Assembly: GCF_018128945.1 (NCBI RefSeq)
Contig: NZ_CP068393.1
Coordinates: 1,798,001-1,862,000, forward strand
Source: Aristaeella hokkaidonensis
Lineage (GTDB): Bacteria > Bacillota > Clostridia > Christensenellales > Aristaeellaceae
Length of the DNA stretch: 64,000 nucleotides
Reading direction: 5' to 3'
The position numbers were made by a program, and so were the translations under genes. Shown in pieces: positions 1 to 8,240 of this stretch; position 1 is the first letter of the stretch; each line of letters opens with the position of its first letter. The notes under the pieces are model-generated. The model worked only from the letters and a program-made list of their open reading frames with translations. It had not been told where the DNA came from and searched no databases.

Positions 1-1926
1 ATCCGTGTCAATGATTGCCATATTTGGCAGCAGCTCGTAATCCGCCAGCGGATACTTTACGCCGCTCTGTTCATCGGTGATAACCGCGAAGGGAGTCACT
101 TCGCTGCCGGTTCCGGCGGAAGTGGGGATCGCGACAAAGTACGCCTTTTCGCCCATCTTCGGGAAGGTATATACCCGCTTGCGGATATCCATGAAGCGCA
201 TGGCCATGTCCATGAAGTCAACCTCGGGATGCTCATACAGCACCCACATGATCTTTGCCGCGTCCATGGCGCTTCCGCCGCCCAGGGCGATGATCACGTC
301 CGGCTGGAACAGGCGCATCTGCTCGGCGCCGGCTTTGGCGCAGGCCAGGGTCGGATCGGGCGCTACGTCGAAGAAGGTGGCATGGCTGATTCCCATCTCA
401 TCCAGCTTGTCGGTAATCGGCTTGGTGTTGCCGTTGTGGTAAAGGAAACTGTCTGTTACCACGAAGGCCTTTTTCTTTCCCATCACGGTTTTCAGTTCGC
501 TCAGGGCCACCGGCAGGCAGCCTTTCTTGATGTATACCTTTTCAGGAGCGCGGAACCAGAGCATGTTTTCCCTTCTTTCCGTCACGGTTTTGATATTCAG
601 CAGGTGCTTCACACCCACGTTTTCAGACACGGAGTTTCCGCCCCAGCTGCCGCAGCCCAGCGTCAGAGAAGGCATCATCCGGAAATTGTACAGGTCACCG
701 ATGCCGCCCTGGGAGGATGGGGTGTTCACCACAATGCGGCAGGTCTTCATCCGGGCCGCGAAAGCATCCAGCACTTCCTGCTTCTTCTGGGTATTGATAT
801 ACAGGGAAGCGGTGTGGCCGTAACCGCCGTCCGCGATCAGCCTGTCAGCCTTCGCAAACGCGTCTTCCAGATCCTGTGCCCGGTACATTGCCAGCACCGG
901 GGATAGCTTCTCATGGGCGAATTCCTCGGAGATATCCACGGATTCAACCTCACCGATCAGCACCTTCGTGCCTTCCGGAACGGTCACACCCGCAAGCTCG
1001 GCAATCCTGTATGCGCTCTGTCCCACAATCTTTGCGTTCAGGGCGCCGTTGATCAGGATGGTCTTCCGGACCTTGTTCAGCTCTTCTCCCTTCAGGAACC
1101 AGCAGCCCCGGGCAGCGAATTCAGCCTTCACGCTGTCATAGACGCTGTCCACGACGATCACGCTCTGTTCAGAAGCGCAGATCATGCCGTTATCGAAGGT
1201 CTTGGAATGGATGATGCTGTTGACTGCCAGCAGGATATCCGCACTTTCGTCGATCACCGCGGGCACGTTGCCGGCGCCCACGCCCAGGGCTGGCTTGCCG
1301 CTGGAGTAGGCCGCCTTCACCATGCCGGGACCGCCGGTCGCCAGGATAATGTCCGCTTCCTTCATCACGGTGTTGGTCATTTCAAGGCTGGGCACGTCAA
1401 TCCAGGAGATGATGCCTTCCGGTGCGCCGGCTTTGACCGCTGCTTCCAGCACTACCTTCGCGGCAGCGATCGTGGCCTGTTTGGCACGGGGATGGGGGCT
1501 GATGATAATACCGTTGCGGGTCTTCAGACAGATCAGGGATTTGAAAATGGCAGTGGATGTTGGGTTTGTGGTCGGAATCACGGCGGCCACCACACCGATG
1601 GGCTCCGCAATCTTCTTCATACCGCCGGCTTTGTCTTCTTCAATCACACCGCAGGTTTTGGTGTCCCGGTAGGCATTGTAGATATATTCGCTGGCATAGT
1701 GGTTTTTGATCACTTTGTCTTCCACCACACCCATGCCGGTTTCCTCAACAGCCATCCTGGCCAGGGGAATGCGGGCCTGATTGGCGGCGGTTGCCGCTGC
1801 CAGGAAAATCCTGTCCACCTGTTCCTGGGTGTAGGAGGCGTACTGGCGCTGTGCTTCCCGCACCCGGGCTATGGCAGCCTCCAGTGTTTCCGGGCTGTCC
1901 ACCGTTTCATAGGTCTTCTGATCCAT
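1..1926 (-). CDS. adhE: Bifunctional acetaldehyde-CoA/alcohol dehydrogenase AdhE (3' end beyond window)
   Basis: Reduces acetyl-CoA to acetaldehyde and then to ethanol, reoxidising two NADH in fermentation; cytoplasmic and usually assembled as spirosomes. The first 642 codons are visible, against about 870 in the family, and the gene runs off the left edge. Residues 1 to about 440 are the aldehyde dehydrogenase half, with PTTNPTSTA near the cofactor pocket and the catalytic Cys in NGMICASEQ near residue 249. The iron alcohol dehydrogenase half follows, with the nucleotide loop GGGSAMDAAK near residue 547 and AIPTSAGTGSE after it. The ATG at 1926 is preceded by GGAGGAGG. The start lies inside the end of rex (20-base overlap), so the two are probably co-transcribed and translationally coupled, which fits control of adhE by Rex. 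Confidence 0.95.
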   Translation of the reverse strand, partial: MDQKTYETVDSPETLEAAIARVREAQRQYASYTQEQVDRIFLAAATAANQARIPLARMAVEETGMGVVEDKVIKNHYASEYIYNAYRDTKTCGVIEEDKAGGMKKIAEPIGVVAAVIPTTNPTSTAIFKSLICLKTRNGIIISPHPRAKQATIAAAKVVLEAAVKAGAPEGIISWIDVPSLEMTNTVMKEADIILATGGPGMVKAAYSSGKPALGVGAGNVPAVIDESADILLAVNSIIHSKTFDNGMICASEQSVIVVDSVYDSVKAEFAARGCWFLKGEELNKVRKTILINGALNAKIVGQSAYRIAELAGVTVPEGTKVLIGEVESVDISEEFAHEKLSPVLAMYRAQDLEDAFAKADRLIADGGYGHTASLYINTQKKQEVLDAFAARMKTCRIVVNTPSSQGGIGDLYNFRMMPSLTLGCGSWGGNSVSENVGVKHLLNIKTVTERRENMLWFRAPEKVYIKKGCLPVALSELKTVMGKKKAFVVTDSFLYHNGNTKPITDKLDEMGISHATFFDVAPDPTLACAKAGAEQMRLFQPDVIIALGGGSAMDAAKIMWVLYEHPEVDFMDMAMRFMDIRKRVYTFPKMGEKAYFVAIPTSAGTGSEVTPFAVITDEQSGVKYPLADYELLPNMAIIDTD

Positions 1927-2560
1927 GTGAATCCTCCTCCGTTGTTTCATTGGACATGCCTGCTACGATCTTCAGGCAGGCAAGGGATAACGCAATGTTT
2001 TCATGCTTCACCGTCACGGTATCCGGTACCCGGATCGGCACGGAAACAAAACTGAGAATCGCTGTGATGCCGCTGTTCACCATCTGGTCCGCAGCCTCCT
2101 GGGCCGCTCCTGCCGGTACGGTCAGGATCCCGATGTGAACCTCATGTTCCCGGCACCATCCGGTCATCTCTTCCATGGGAAGGATCGGTTTCCGTTCGTG
2201 GCTTGAATCGGTCACGCGGGTATCGAACGCCGCCGCGATCTCCAGCCCGTACTCCCGGAATCCGTCATAGGCCATCAGGGCCCTGCCCAGTTTACCGGCG
2301 CCGACCACCACCGCAGGGATCGTCTGCTTCATGCCCAGCACTGCTTCCAGGTCTTCCCGGAGCCGCTCCGTCGGATAGCCAATCTTCGGCATCCCCGCCG
2401 GACAGATGCTGGCCAGGTCTTTTCGAACCTGAACCTCGCCCAGTCCCAATGCCCGGGCAACAGTCGCGGATGAAACATTCTCCGTCTGTACGGTGCGGAT
2501 AAACTGCAGATACAACGGCAGCCTACCCATCGTCGCTTTGGACAGCGTACTGCTCCTCAT
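1907..2560 (-). CDS. rex: Redox-sensing transcriptional repressor Rex
   Basis: Rex is a homodimeric repressor that reads the NADH/NAD+ ratio and releases fermentation genes when NADH is high. The 217-residue protein has the usual length: an N-terminal winged helix (about 1-80, including ARALGLGEVQVRKDLA) and a Rossmann domain with VVVGAGKLGRAL near residue 85. The region before the start has GGAGGGAAGGG as ribosome binding site and a TATAAT box about 30 bases further up; a clear -35 box was not found. The gene overlaps the start of adhE, a classic Rex target, so the regulator and its target share a transcript and Rex may control itself. No clear Rex operator (TTGTGA-N8-TCACAA) was seen upstream. 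Confidence 0.95.
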   Translation of the reverse strand: MRSSTLSKATMGRLPLYLQFIRTVQTENVSSATVARALGLGEVQVRKDLASICPAGMPKIGYPTERLREDLEAVLGMKQTIPAVVVGAGKLGRALMAYDGFREYGLEIAAAFDTRVTDSSHERKPILPMEEMTGWCREHEVHIGILTVPAGAAQEAADQMVNSGITAILSFVSVPIRVPDTVTVKHENIALSLACLKIVAGMSNETTEEDSHGSEDL

Positions 2561-2640
2561 GGCCCTTCCCTCCTTGCCGCGGGTTATTATAGAAGATCAG
2601 GCGCCTCAGCGGAATTACCAAAACCGTATATGAGTTATAT

Positions 2641-2668
2641 ATATATCGATAACTCTTTATCGATATAT
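2641..2668. repeat. 12-bp perfect inverted repeat with TATCGATA cores
   Basis: ATATATCGATAA and TTATCGATATAT are separated by CTCT, about 80 bases upstream of the rex start. The symmetry and position would suit an operator, but no regulator family can be assigned from the sequence. Confidence 0.5.
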
Positions 2669-2754
2669 CGATATAAAAAGAAAACCCGCTCCCTCCCGAA
2701 GCAGGTCAACCCCTTGAAAACTCAACAATCTATACTCTTTTCAATTAGCCTGAC

Positions 2755-2980
2755 AACACGCAAGGCTGTCATTCCGACCGTGGAGGGCGAACCTCTGAGG
2801 GCAGCCAGTGGCTGAAATTCCTAAGAGGGTTTGTAGCGCCTGGAGAAAGAGCCAGTGGCTCTTTCTCAGCGGAAAACGGGCGGCAGCCCCGAGAGGTCAA
2901 CCGAAAGGAAGTGAGCTCTCCAGTGGAGAGTCACGACCATTGAGGTTGCGGATATCCCTTACTACGTTCGAAGAACGTTT
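2755..2980. other. Structured intergenic element with three CC-AGT-GG capped hairpins
   Basis: Three separate inverted repeats end in the same apex CC-AGT-GG: CAGCC-AGT-GGCTG near 2804, an 11-bp stem GAGAAAGAGCC-AGT-GGCTCTTTCTC near 2845-2869, and CTCTCC-AGT-GGAGAG near 2916. A fourth, ACGTTC-GAA-GAACGT, lies at 2964-2978. No open reading frame of note crosses it. It resembles interspersed, recombining intergenic repeats of Clostridia in style; a structured RNA is also possible. Strand of any transcript is unknown. Confidence 0.45.
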
Positions 2981-2989
2981 ATAATCAAA

Positions 2990-3017
2990 AAAAACCGCAC
3001 CTGCAGGTGCGGTTTTA
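2990..3017. terminator. Palindromic, bidirectional intrinsic terminator
   Basis: AACCGCACC-TGCA-GGTGCGGTT flanked by A8 on the left and TTTT on the right. It works best for minus-strand transcripts leaving the LysR gene (T8 after the stem) and could also stop plus-strand RNA. Confidence 0.85.
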
Positions 3018-3073
3018 TCCACCATTTTTAAGTCTTAAGTCTTCAGTTTTCAGTATTCATTACTGAAAATGCA

Positions 3074-4006
3074 TCATGCATTTTCAGCCATCATGCAGTT
3101 TCTCTTCGAAATTGTCAGTTCCGTTATAAACTGCTTATCCAGCTCTGTCAGGTGATAATTCTTCCTGCGGATCAGCACGTCCCGGTACAGTTTCTGGTTA
3201 TCCACGCAGCGTCTCTGCACCAGGTGGAGGTTCTTCAGCAGCCGCTCCGGAATCGGGGAAACCCACATAAAGGTTTCCGGGTTTTCCGAAAGCAGATCCA
3301 TCTGGCTGCCCCGCTCAAACACATAAATCCTCCGGGGAATATCCGGCAGTTCTTCATTCTTGACCACGGACAGCGGCATGGAGGGTACATAGGGATCCGC
3401 ATGCGCGATCTGGATATATCCGGCCAGGTCTTTCATCCGGATGGTCTCCATTTTTGCCAGCGGGCTGTCCTCATGCATGATCAGACAGTAGGTGAATTCC
3501 ATAATCAGGTCCCCGGTCAGGTCCTTATCTTCCAGCATCTCCCGGAAATACTTTTCATGCTTGGAGGCATACCGGAGGATGCCCAGGTTATACCCTACCT
3601 CCAGGATGTTTCTCACAGCCTTCAGTACATTGGTTTCCTGGTAGAAAACTTCCGCGTCATCCTTGCTCAGTGACCGGGAAAAATGGGCAAAAGCGTCGGA
3701 GATGTAGCTGGCCCGCGGGGCGGAGATGGAAAAGCGCTGGCAGGCCGGCTGTCCGGACTTGTACATGTGTTCCATGTCGTCCACCTGCTCCAGGATCTTC
3801 CTGGCCCGGCCCACAAACTCCTCCCCTTCCGGGGTCAGGATCATACCGTGGGCACTGCGCTGGAAAATGGTAATCCCCAGGTCGGCTTCCAGTTCCTTGA
3901 TTACCCGGCTCAGGTTGGGCTGGGCTACATGAATTTCTTCCGCTGCCTTGTTGATGGAGCCGTTGTCCGCGATGCTCACAGCATACTTCAGGTGCAGAAT
4001 GTTCAC
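3074..4006 (-). CDS. LysR-family transcriptional regulator
   Basis: A 310-residue LysR-type regulator. The N-terminal winged helix-turn-helix (about 1-60) contains GSINKAAEEIHVAQPNLSR, followed by the linker helix and a periplasmic-binding-like effector domain from about residue 90. A longer frame exists upstream, but LysR proteins begin almost directly at the helix-turn-helix, so the GTG at 4006, preceded by GGGAGATGAAAGC, is the likely start. The gene stands alone between terminators, and its target and effector are unknown. The nearest possible target is the exported C_GCAxxG/FMN-binding gene at 4176, which is co-directional rather than divergent. The stop codon lies inside a perfect hairpin. 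Confidence 0.9.
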   Translation of the reverse strand: MNILHLKYAVSIADNGSINKAAEEIHVAQPNLSRVIKELEADLGITIFQRSAHGMILTPEGEEFVGRARKILEQVDDMEHMYKSGQPACQRFSISAPRASYISDAFAHFSRSLSKDDAEVFYQETNVLKAVRNILEVGYNLGILRYASKHEKYFREMLEDKDLTGDLIMEFTYCLIMHEDSPLAKMETIRMKDLAGYIQIAHADPYVPSMPLSVVKNEELPDIPRRIYVFERGSQMDLLSENPETFMWVSPIPERLLKNLHLVQRRCVDNQKLYRDVLIRRKNYHLTELDKQFITELTISKRNCMMAENA

Positions 4007-4116
4007 GCTTTCATCTCCCTCGGTCTCAACGTAAAAGAATGCCCGGAAAACCAGATCGGACATGTCTATTATAACACAACAGGCAATTTCTGCCAGTGCC
4101 GCTGCAGGCTGAGCAA

Positions 4117-4148
4117 AAACCGGAGGCCTGTCTGAAAAGCCTCCGGTC
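4117..4148 (-). terminator. Intrinsic terminator after the C_GCAxxG/FMN-binding gene
   Basis: On the minus strand CCGGAGGC...GCCTCCGG is followed by TTTTT, 28 bases after the stop codon of the gene at 4176. Confidence 0.88.
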
Positions 4149-4175
4149 CTGTTGACTGTAATATGCCGCGGTTTT

Positions 4176-5108
4176 TTATTTCTTGATTTGCGCCAGGGCA
4201 TCGTTCACGGCGGCAATCAGGGCTTCGCTGGTCTTGGTCGCGCCGGAAACTGTATCAATCTCGGTGGAGTTAGCCGCAATGATCGCGTCGGGAATGGCCG
4301 CAAAGGCCGGATCGCTGACGCCGGCAGTTTCGTTGTGGCTCAGCACTTCAATCTTCGCGATCTTGTCCCCGTCCATGGTGACCTTCACCTTCACCTCGCC
4401 GCCGATTTCGCTGATGCCGGTGCCGATATACTCATTGGCTGCCAGCGCCTCCTCTGCGGGAGCGGCTTCCTCTTCCGGTTCAGCCTCTTCGTATCCGTAC
4501 AGGACGTTCAGCAGGGAAATGGCTTTGACTGCCACTTCGGCCGTCACAGACGCGCAGCGGGCTTTGCGTTCCGGATCCGCCATCTTGTATCCGGTCGCCG
4601 CCATATAGGTGCCTACGGAATCAACGCAGTTGATGGAGTGGGCCACGGTAGTGATGGATTCAAATTCAGGCTGGTATTGCGGGAAGCTGTGTTCCCGGTA
4701 CCAGGCAAACAGCTGGTCACGCACAGCAGCCGCGTCCTGGGGTTCGCACACCAGGCCCACAAACATCAGGGCGCCCGCCAGGGAACCGCAGAGCGTTCCC
4801 GCGCCAAAGCCGCCGCCCATCAGGGCGCATGTGCGGCCGGGAACCATCTCATTATAGGGATAGCCGGTCACTTCACTCATGATGTCGATGATGCCGCCAA
4901 AGCATCCTCCGCCGCAGCCTCCGTATTCATAGAACTTTTCATAGCAGCGCTTCAACAGCTCATCCTTGTCCAGCGGCACATATTTCCAGGGCCATACGGG
5001 AGTTTCCTTCCCTTCCGCCACAACAGGCAGCGGCAGGCTGCTGACTGCGACCGCACCCAGTGCGGCTTTTCCGGCGGTACGCAAAAATTCACGGCGGTTC
5101 ATGTCCAT
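4176..5108 (-). CDS. Tat-exported C_GCAxxG_C_C family protein with C-terminal FMN-binding domain
   Basis: A 310-residue predicted extracytoplasmic redox protein. The N-terminus MDMNRREFLRTAGKAALGAV is a twin-arginine (Tat) signal. Residues about 55-200 match the Cys-rich C_GCAxxG_C_C family in style: a CGGGC cluster near residue 66, further Cys at CALMGGGFGAG, TLCGS and NCVDS. After an acidic Ala/Glu-rich linker (about 205-225) comes an FMN_bind domain with GEVKVKVTMDGDKIAKIEV and DTVSGATKTSEA; the Thr of SGAT is where ApbE attaches FMN covalently in this family. Tat export of a folded flavoprotein, perhaps with metal centres, fits extracellular electron transfer; substrate and partners are not visible. 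Start supported by AAGGAG nine bases upstream. Confidence 0.85.
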   Translation of the reverse strand: MDMNRREFLRTAGKAALGAVAVSSLPLPVVAEGKETPVWPWKYVPLDKDELLKRCYEKFYEYGGCGGGCFGGIIDIMSEVTGYPYNEMVPGRTCALMGGGFGAGTLCGSLAGALMFVGLVCEPQDAAAVRDQLFAWYREHSFPQYQPEFESITTVAHSINCVDSVGTYMAATGYKMADPERKARCASVTAEVAVKAISLLNVLYGYEEAEPEEEAAPAEEALAANEYIGTGISEIGGEVKVKVTMDGDKIAKIEVLSHNETAGVSDPAFAAIPDAIIAANSTEIDTVSGATKTSEALIAAVNDALAQIKK

Positions 5109-5225
5109 TTTTTCATTCTCCTTTTCTGTTTTTCAGTCTGTGTGTACATTTCAGACATCTGGTTTCATTTTACGGAAAGCCCTCATTCCTGTCAACAGCG
5201 TCCGGAACAAATTGCATGCCGCCAA

Positions 5226-5258
5226 ATAAAAAAAGCATCCGGTTTCCCGGATGCTTTA
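5226..5258 (-). terminator. Intrinsic terminator after cstA
   Basis: On the minus strand AGCATCCGG-GAAA-CCGGATGCT runs into T7, directly after the cstA stop. Confidence 0.9.
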
Positions 5259-5267
5259 CAGTCGTTC

Positions 5268-6950
5268 TTATGCGTTCTGCGCTTCCTGCGCCTCCTGCGG
5301 AGTCTTTTCAGCCAGCCGCCTGAAGCCGAGGACCGCCACGATCACGCCGAGGACAAACAGGGCTGTTGCAAAGGCGAGCTGCAGGATGTTCCCCGCGGTC
5401 GGATCACCAATCAGCGTAATGATCTTCTGTACCAGGGCCGTCAGCGTCACGCAGAGCATGATGACCATGGGGATCCACAGCATCCATCCCTTGCGGTTGG
5501 TCTTCTTCAGGTAAACGGCGCAGGCAATGAGTGCCAGTGCGCTGAGCAGCTGGTTGGCGCTGCCGAACAGCGGCCAGATGTTCTTGTAGCCCATCTTCGC
5601 CAGGATATAGGCCAGCACCAGCGTAATCACCGTCGCAAAGTATTTGTTGGTTACCACCTTGCGCCAGGGCTTCATGTCCTCATCCTTGATGGAGGCGTCC
5701 AGGAACAGCTCCTGGAAGGACAGCCGGCCGATCCGGGCAACCGAGTCAAGGGAGGTCAAGGCGAAAGCGGAAACCGCCAGATTGATCAGCGTGAAGATAA
5801 TGTTATGGGGCATGCCCAGCTTCTCCAGGAAGTTGGCAACGCCGCCCGCAAACACCTGCGTGGGGGTGGAATAACCAGCCGCCGCGGCTTCTCCCGCCGC
5901 GAAGCTGGCCACTGCGATCAGGGAGATCACAGCCAGCAGGGATTCCATCAGCATGGCGCCGAAAGAAACCGGCAGCATATGCTTTTCATTCTTAATCTGC
6001 TTGGAGGCTGTACCGGAAGAAACCAGGGCATGGAAGCCGGAAACGGCGCCGCAGGCGATGGTCACGAACAGGATCGGGAACAGGTTGCCGGTTCCTGCCA
6101 CCGTGAAACTGGTGAATGCCGGCAGGTTGATGCTGGGATTGGTCGCCATGATACCAACCACCGCGGCCAGGATCATGAACACCAGCAGGTAGCTGTTCAG
6201 GTAGTCCCGGGGCTGCAGCAGGGCCCACACCGGAACCACGGAAGCAATCATGATATAGATGAACACGATGATATGCCAGGTATTGGCCGGAATGAACACC
6301 GGCAGGGCCAGGCCCACCGCGACGCCGACCACCAGCAGGGCGATGGCAATCAGGGTGTTGACCCATTTGTTCATCTTGGAGAACCGGAGCAGGAAGCCCA
6401 GGGCCACCGCTTCGACGATAAACAGCATGCTTGTGGTCGCAACGCTGCCGTTGGCAGTAATCCGGGCGCCGTCGGCGGCAAAGCCGTTGAATGTGCCGGC
6501 AACCACGTCGGCAAAAGCTGCAACCACCAGGATACAGAACAGCCAGCAGAACAGCAGGAAAAGCTTCTTGCCGACCTTGCCGATGTATTCCTCAATGATA
6601 TAGCCGATGGTACGTCCCTTGTTCTTCACAGAGGCGTACATAGCGGAAAAGTCCTGCACAGCGCCGAAGAATACGCCGCCGATCAGGACCCACAGCAGCA
6701 CCGGCACCCAGCCGAAAACCGCCGCCTGCACAGGACCGTTGATGGGGCCAGCGCCGGCAATGGAAGCAAACTGGTGTCCGAAGACCACATGGGTATCGGC
6801 AGGTTCATAGTCAACGCCATCCCGCAGTTCGTAGGCCGGCGTCTTGGTTTTGGGATCAATACCCCACTTTTTCGCCAGCCAGCGGCCGTAAACGAGATAG
6901 CCGGCGCCCAGTACAACGATGGCAATGATCATCATGAGTAAACCGTTCAT
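5268..6950 (-). CDS. cstA: Carbon starvation protein CstA family (pyruvate/peptide permease)
   Basis: A polytopic inner-membrane transporter of the CstA family; characterised members take up pyruvate, and peptides have also been proposed. The protein is about 560 residues, shorter than E. coli CstA (about 700) and close to the compact Firmicutes form. Family signatures: TPAYELRDGVDYEPADTHVV near residue 40 and HQFASIAGAGPINGP just after, then many hydrophobic segments to a short charged C-terminus. ATG at 6950 is preferred; an in-frame TTG at 6956 has GGAGG five bases away and may be the real start. The gene is monocistronic, with a possible promoter upstream and a strong terminator downstream. 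Nearby AdhE fits pyruvate-centred fermentation, but this link is inference. Confidence 0.93.
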   Translation of the reverse strand: MNGLLMMIIAIVVLGAGYLVYGRWLAKKWGIDPKTKTPAYELRDGVDYEPADTHVVFGHQFASIAGAGPINGPVQAAVFGWVPVLLWVLIGGVFFGAVQDFSAMYASVKNKGRTIGYIIEEYIGKVGKKLFLLFCWLFCILVVAAFADVVAGTFNGFAADGARITANGSVATTSMLFIVEAVALGFLLRFSKMNKWVNTLIAIALLVVGVAVGLALPVFIPANTWHIIVFIYIMIASVVPVWALLQPRDYLNSYLLVFMILAAVVGIMATNPSINLPAFTSFTVAGTGNLFPILFVTIACGAVSGFHALVSSGTASKQIKNEKHMLPVSFGAMLMESLLAVISLIAVASFAAGEAAAAGYSTPTQVFAGGVANFLEKLGMPHNIIFTLINLAVSAFALTSLDSVARIGRLSFQELFLDASIKDEDMKPWRKVVTNKYFATVITLVLAYILAKMGYKNIWPLFGSANQLLSALALIACAVYLKKTNRKGWMLWIPMVIMLCVTLTALVQKIITLIGDPTAGNILQLAFATALFVLGVIVAVLGFRRLAEKTPQEAQEAQNA

Positions 6951-7001
6951 AATCAATTCATCCTCCCTCGTATGAATAACTTGTCCGGACTATTTTTCAG
7001 T

Positions 7002-7030
7002 AAGCTATCACTGCATCCCCGGATTGTCAA
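7002..7030 (-). promoter_or_regulatory. Possible sigma-A promoter of cstA
   Basis: On the minus strand a perfect TTGACA (complement of 7025-7030) is followed after 17 bases by TAGCTT, about 55 bases before the cstA start. The -10 is poor, so confidence is moderate. Confidence 0.45.
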
Positions 7031-7047
7031 TTGAAATACAAAAAGAA

Positions 7048-7083
7048 CGCAAAAAAAGAACTCCTGATGCTTCAGGAGCCCTT
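7048..7083 (-). terminator. Intrinsic terminator after the asparaginase gene
   Basis: GGGCTCCTGAAGCATCAGGAGTTC on the minus strand, followed by a T7 tract. Confidence 0.88.
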
Positions 7084-7104
7084 CTGCCTTGTTGCCTTAC
7101 GTCT

Positions 7105-8124
7105 TCAGATTGTGATTTCTCCGCGCAGGCTCTGCTCCATTCTGGAGCGGATTTCCTTCTCCTCCAGCCCGCAGCTGAACAAATAGTACAGCTTGGCAAC
7201 GGCAGCCTCCGTGGTGATGTCATACCCGCTGACCGCGCCTGCGTTCCGCAGTGCCTCCGAGGTCTCGTACGCACCCAGTGCGACGGTGCCGTGCGGGCAC
7301 TGGGAGCAGACGATAATAATAGTTCCGTTTTCACTGGCCTTGCGGATAATCGGCAGCAGCGCGTCCGAGGATCCGGGAATGTTGCCGGCGCCGAAGGTTT
7401 CGATTACGATTCCCTTCAGCCGCTCTGTCATAATCGAATCAAACAGTTCAAACTGAATTCCGGGGAAAACCTTGATAACCCCGATGGGAACGCTCTTCAG
7501 GGTCTGCAGGGAAAATGTCTCTTTGCAGGCCGGAAGCAGTGCGGGGAAATTGTACCGGATCTCAATTCCCACCTCCGCCAGCGGCTGGAAGTTTGGGGAT
7601 TCAAAGGCGATCAGGTCATCCGCGGAATACTTGATGGACCGGTTCCCGCGCAGCAGCTTCCCGCCGAAATACAGGCACACCTCATGCACCCGGTCATCTG
7701 CCGCCACCTGCATGGCGGTAATCAGGTTGTCCCGGGCGTCGTTCCGGATCTCGCACAGCGGAATCTGGGATCCGGTCAGGATCACCGGTTTGCTGTTGTT
7801 CCGCAGGGTAAAAGAGAGGGCCGAAGCCGTATAGGCCATGGTATCTGTTCCGTGGAGGATAACAAATCCGTCAAACCGGTCATAGTTGCCGGCAATCATG
7901 GTGCCGATGGTGTTCCATTCCCTTACGGTAATGTTGGAGGAATCCAGCAGCGGATCCATGTCCACAACTTCCCAGTCCGGCATGCCCTCTGCCTTAAGCT
8001 CCGGAATGGCGTCCAGCAGCTGATGGAACTTCTCCTTCTGCGGGGCATAGCCGTGGCGGGTCTTCATCATGCCGATGGTTCCGCCGGTATAGATAATCAG
8101 TATTCTTTTCCGTTCCTGTTTCAT
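7105..8124 (-). CDS. ansA: Type I L-asparaginase
   Basis: Hydrolyses L-asparagine to aspartate and ammonia; no signal peptide, so the cytoplasmic type I enzyme. The N-terminal catalytic Thr lies in IIYTGGTIGMM, and the second active-site Thr-Asp pair in ILHGTDTMAYTASAL, with ILTGSQIPL after it. The protein is 339 residues from the chosen start, normal for the family. A start 27 bases further up is in frame, but the ATG at 8124 has CGGAGG five bases ahead and begins just before the first beta strand. The gene has its own terminator and is separated from the upstream mscS-like gene by another, so it is a single-gene unit. Confidence 0.93.
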   Translation of the reverse strand: MKQERKRILIIYTGGTIGMMKTRHGYAPQKEKFHQLLDAIPELKAEGMPDWEVVDMDPLLDSSNITVREWNTIGTMIAGNYDRFDGFVILHGTDTMAYTASALSFTLRNNSKPVILTGSQIPLCEIRNDARDNLITAMQVAADDRVHEVCLYFGGKLLRGNRSIKYSADDLIAFESPNFQPLAEVGIEIRYNFPALLPACKETFSLQTLKSVPIGVIKVFPGIQFELFDSIMTERLKGIVIETFGAGNIPGSSDALLPIIRKASENGTIIIVCSQCPHGTVALGAYETSEALRNAGAVSGYDITTEAAVAKLYYLFSCGLEEKEIRSRMEQSLRGEITI

Positions 8125-8197
8125 GCGTTCCTCCGGGCAGTGTTTGTTCATTCAAACCGGACTATTATCCCAGATCCCTGCTCATCTGGCAAGCATC

Positions 8198-8228
8198 AAA
8201 AAAGAGTTCCTGATATTCAGGAACTCCG
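8198..8228 (-). terminator. Intrinsic terminator after the MscS-family gene
   Basis: GAGTTCCTGAATATCAGGAACTC followed by T6 on the minus strand, 13 bases after the stop. Confidence 0.9.
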
Positions 8229-8240
8229 TTTTCAGTTCGG

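Larger units (their letters stand above)
2561..3073. other. Gene-free 513-bp region between rex and the LysR gene, rich in inverted repeats
   Basis: No convincing gene is present. From left to right it holds the rex promoter zone, a 12-bp AT-rich inverted repeat at 2641-2668, a stretch of hairpin-forming DNA at about 2755-2980, a palindromic terminator at 2990-3017, and a degenerate 7-base-period array (AGTCTTA/AGTCTTC/AGTTTTC/AGTATTC) at about 3029-3063. The LysR stop codon itself sits in a perfect hairpin (TGCATTTTCAG arms, 3063-3087). Confidence 0.7.

Noticed and set aside
4152-6941. A 929-codon open frame on the plus strand, and similar long plus-strand frames at 33015-36143, 36555-40505, 44429-46927 and 50723-52429
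   Set aside because: Each lies antisense to clear minus-strand genes (cstA, kinase/binding protein, GH94 enzymes, mutase, uvrC). They are low-complexity, His/Gln/Arg-rich translations produced by GC-rich third positions and contain no domain signature.
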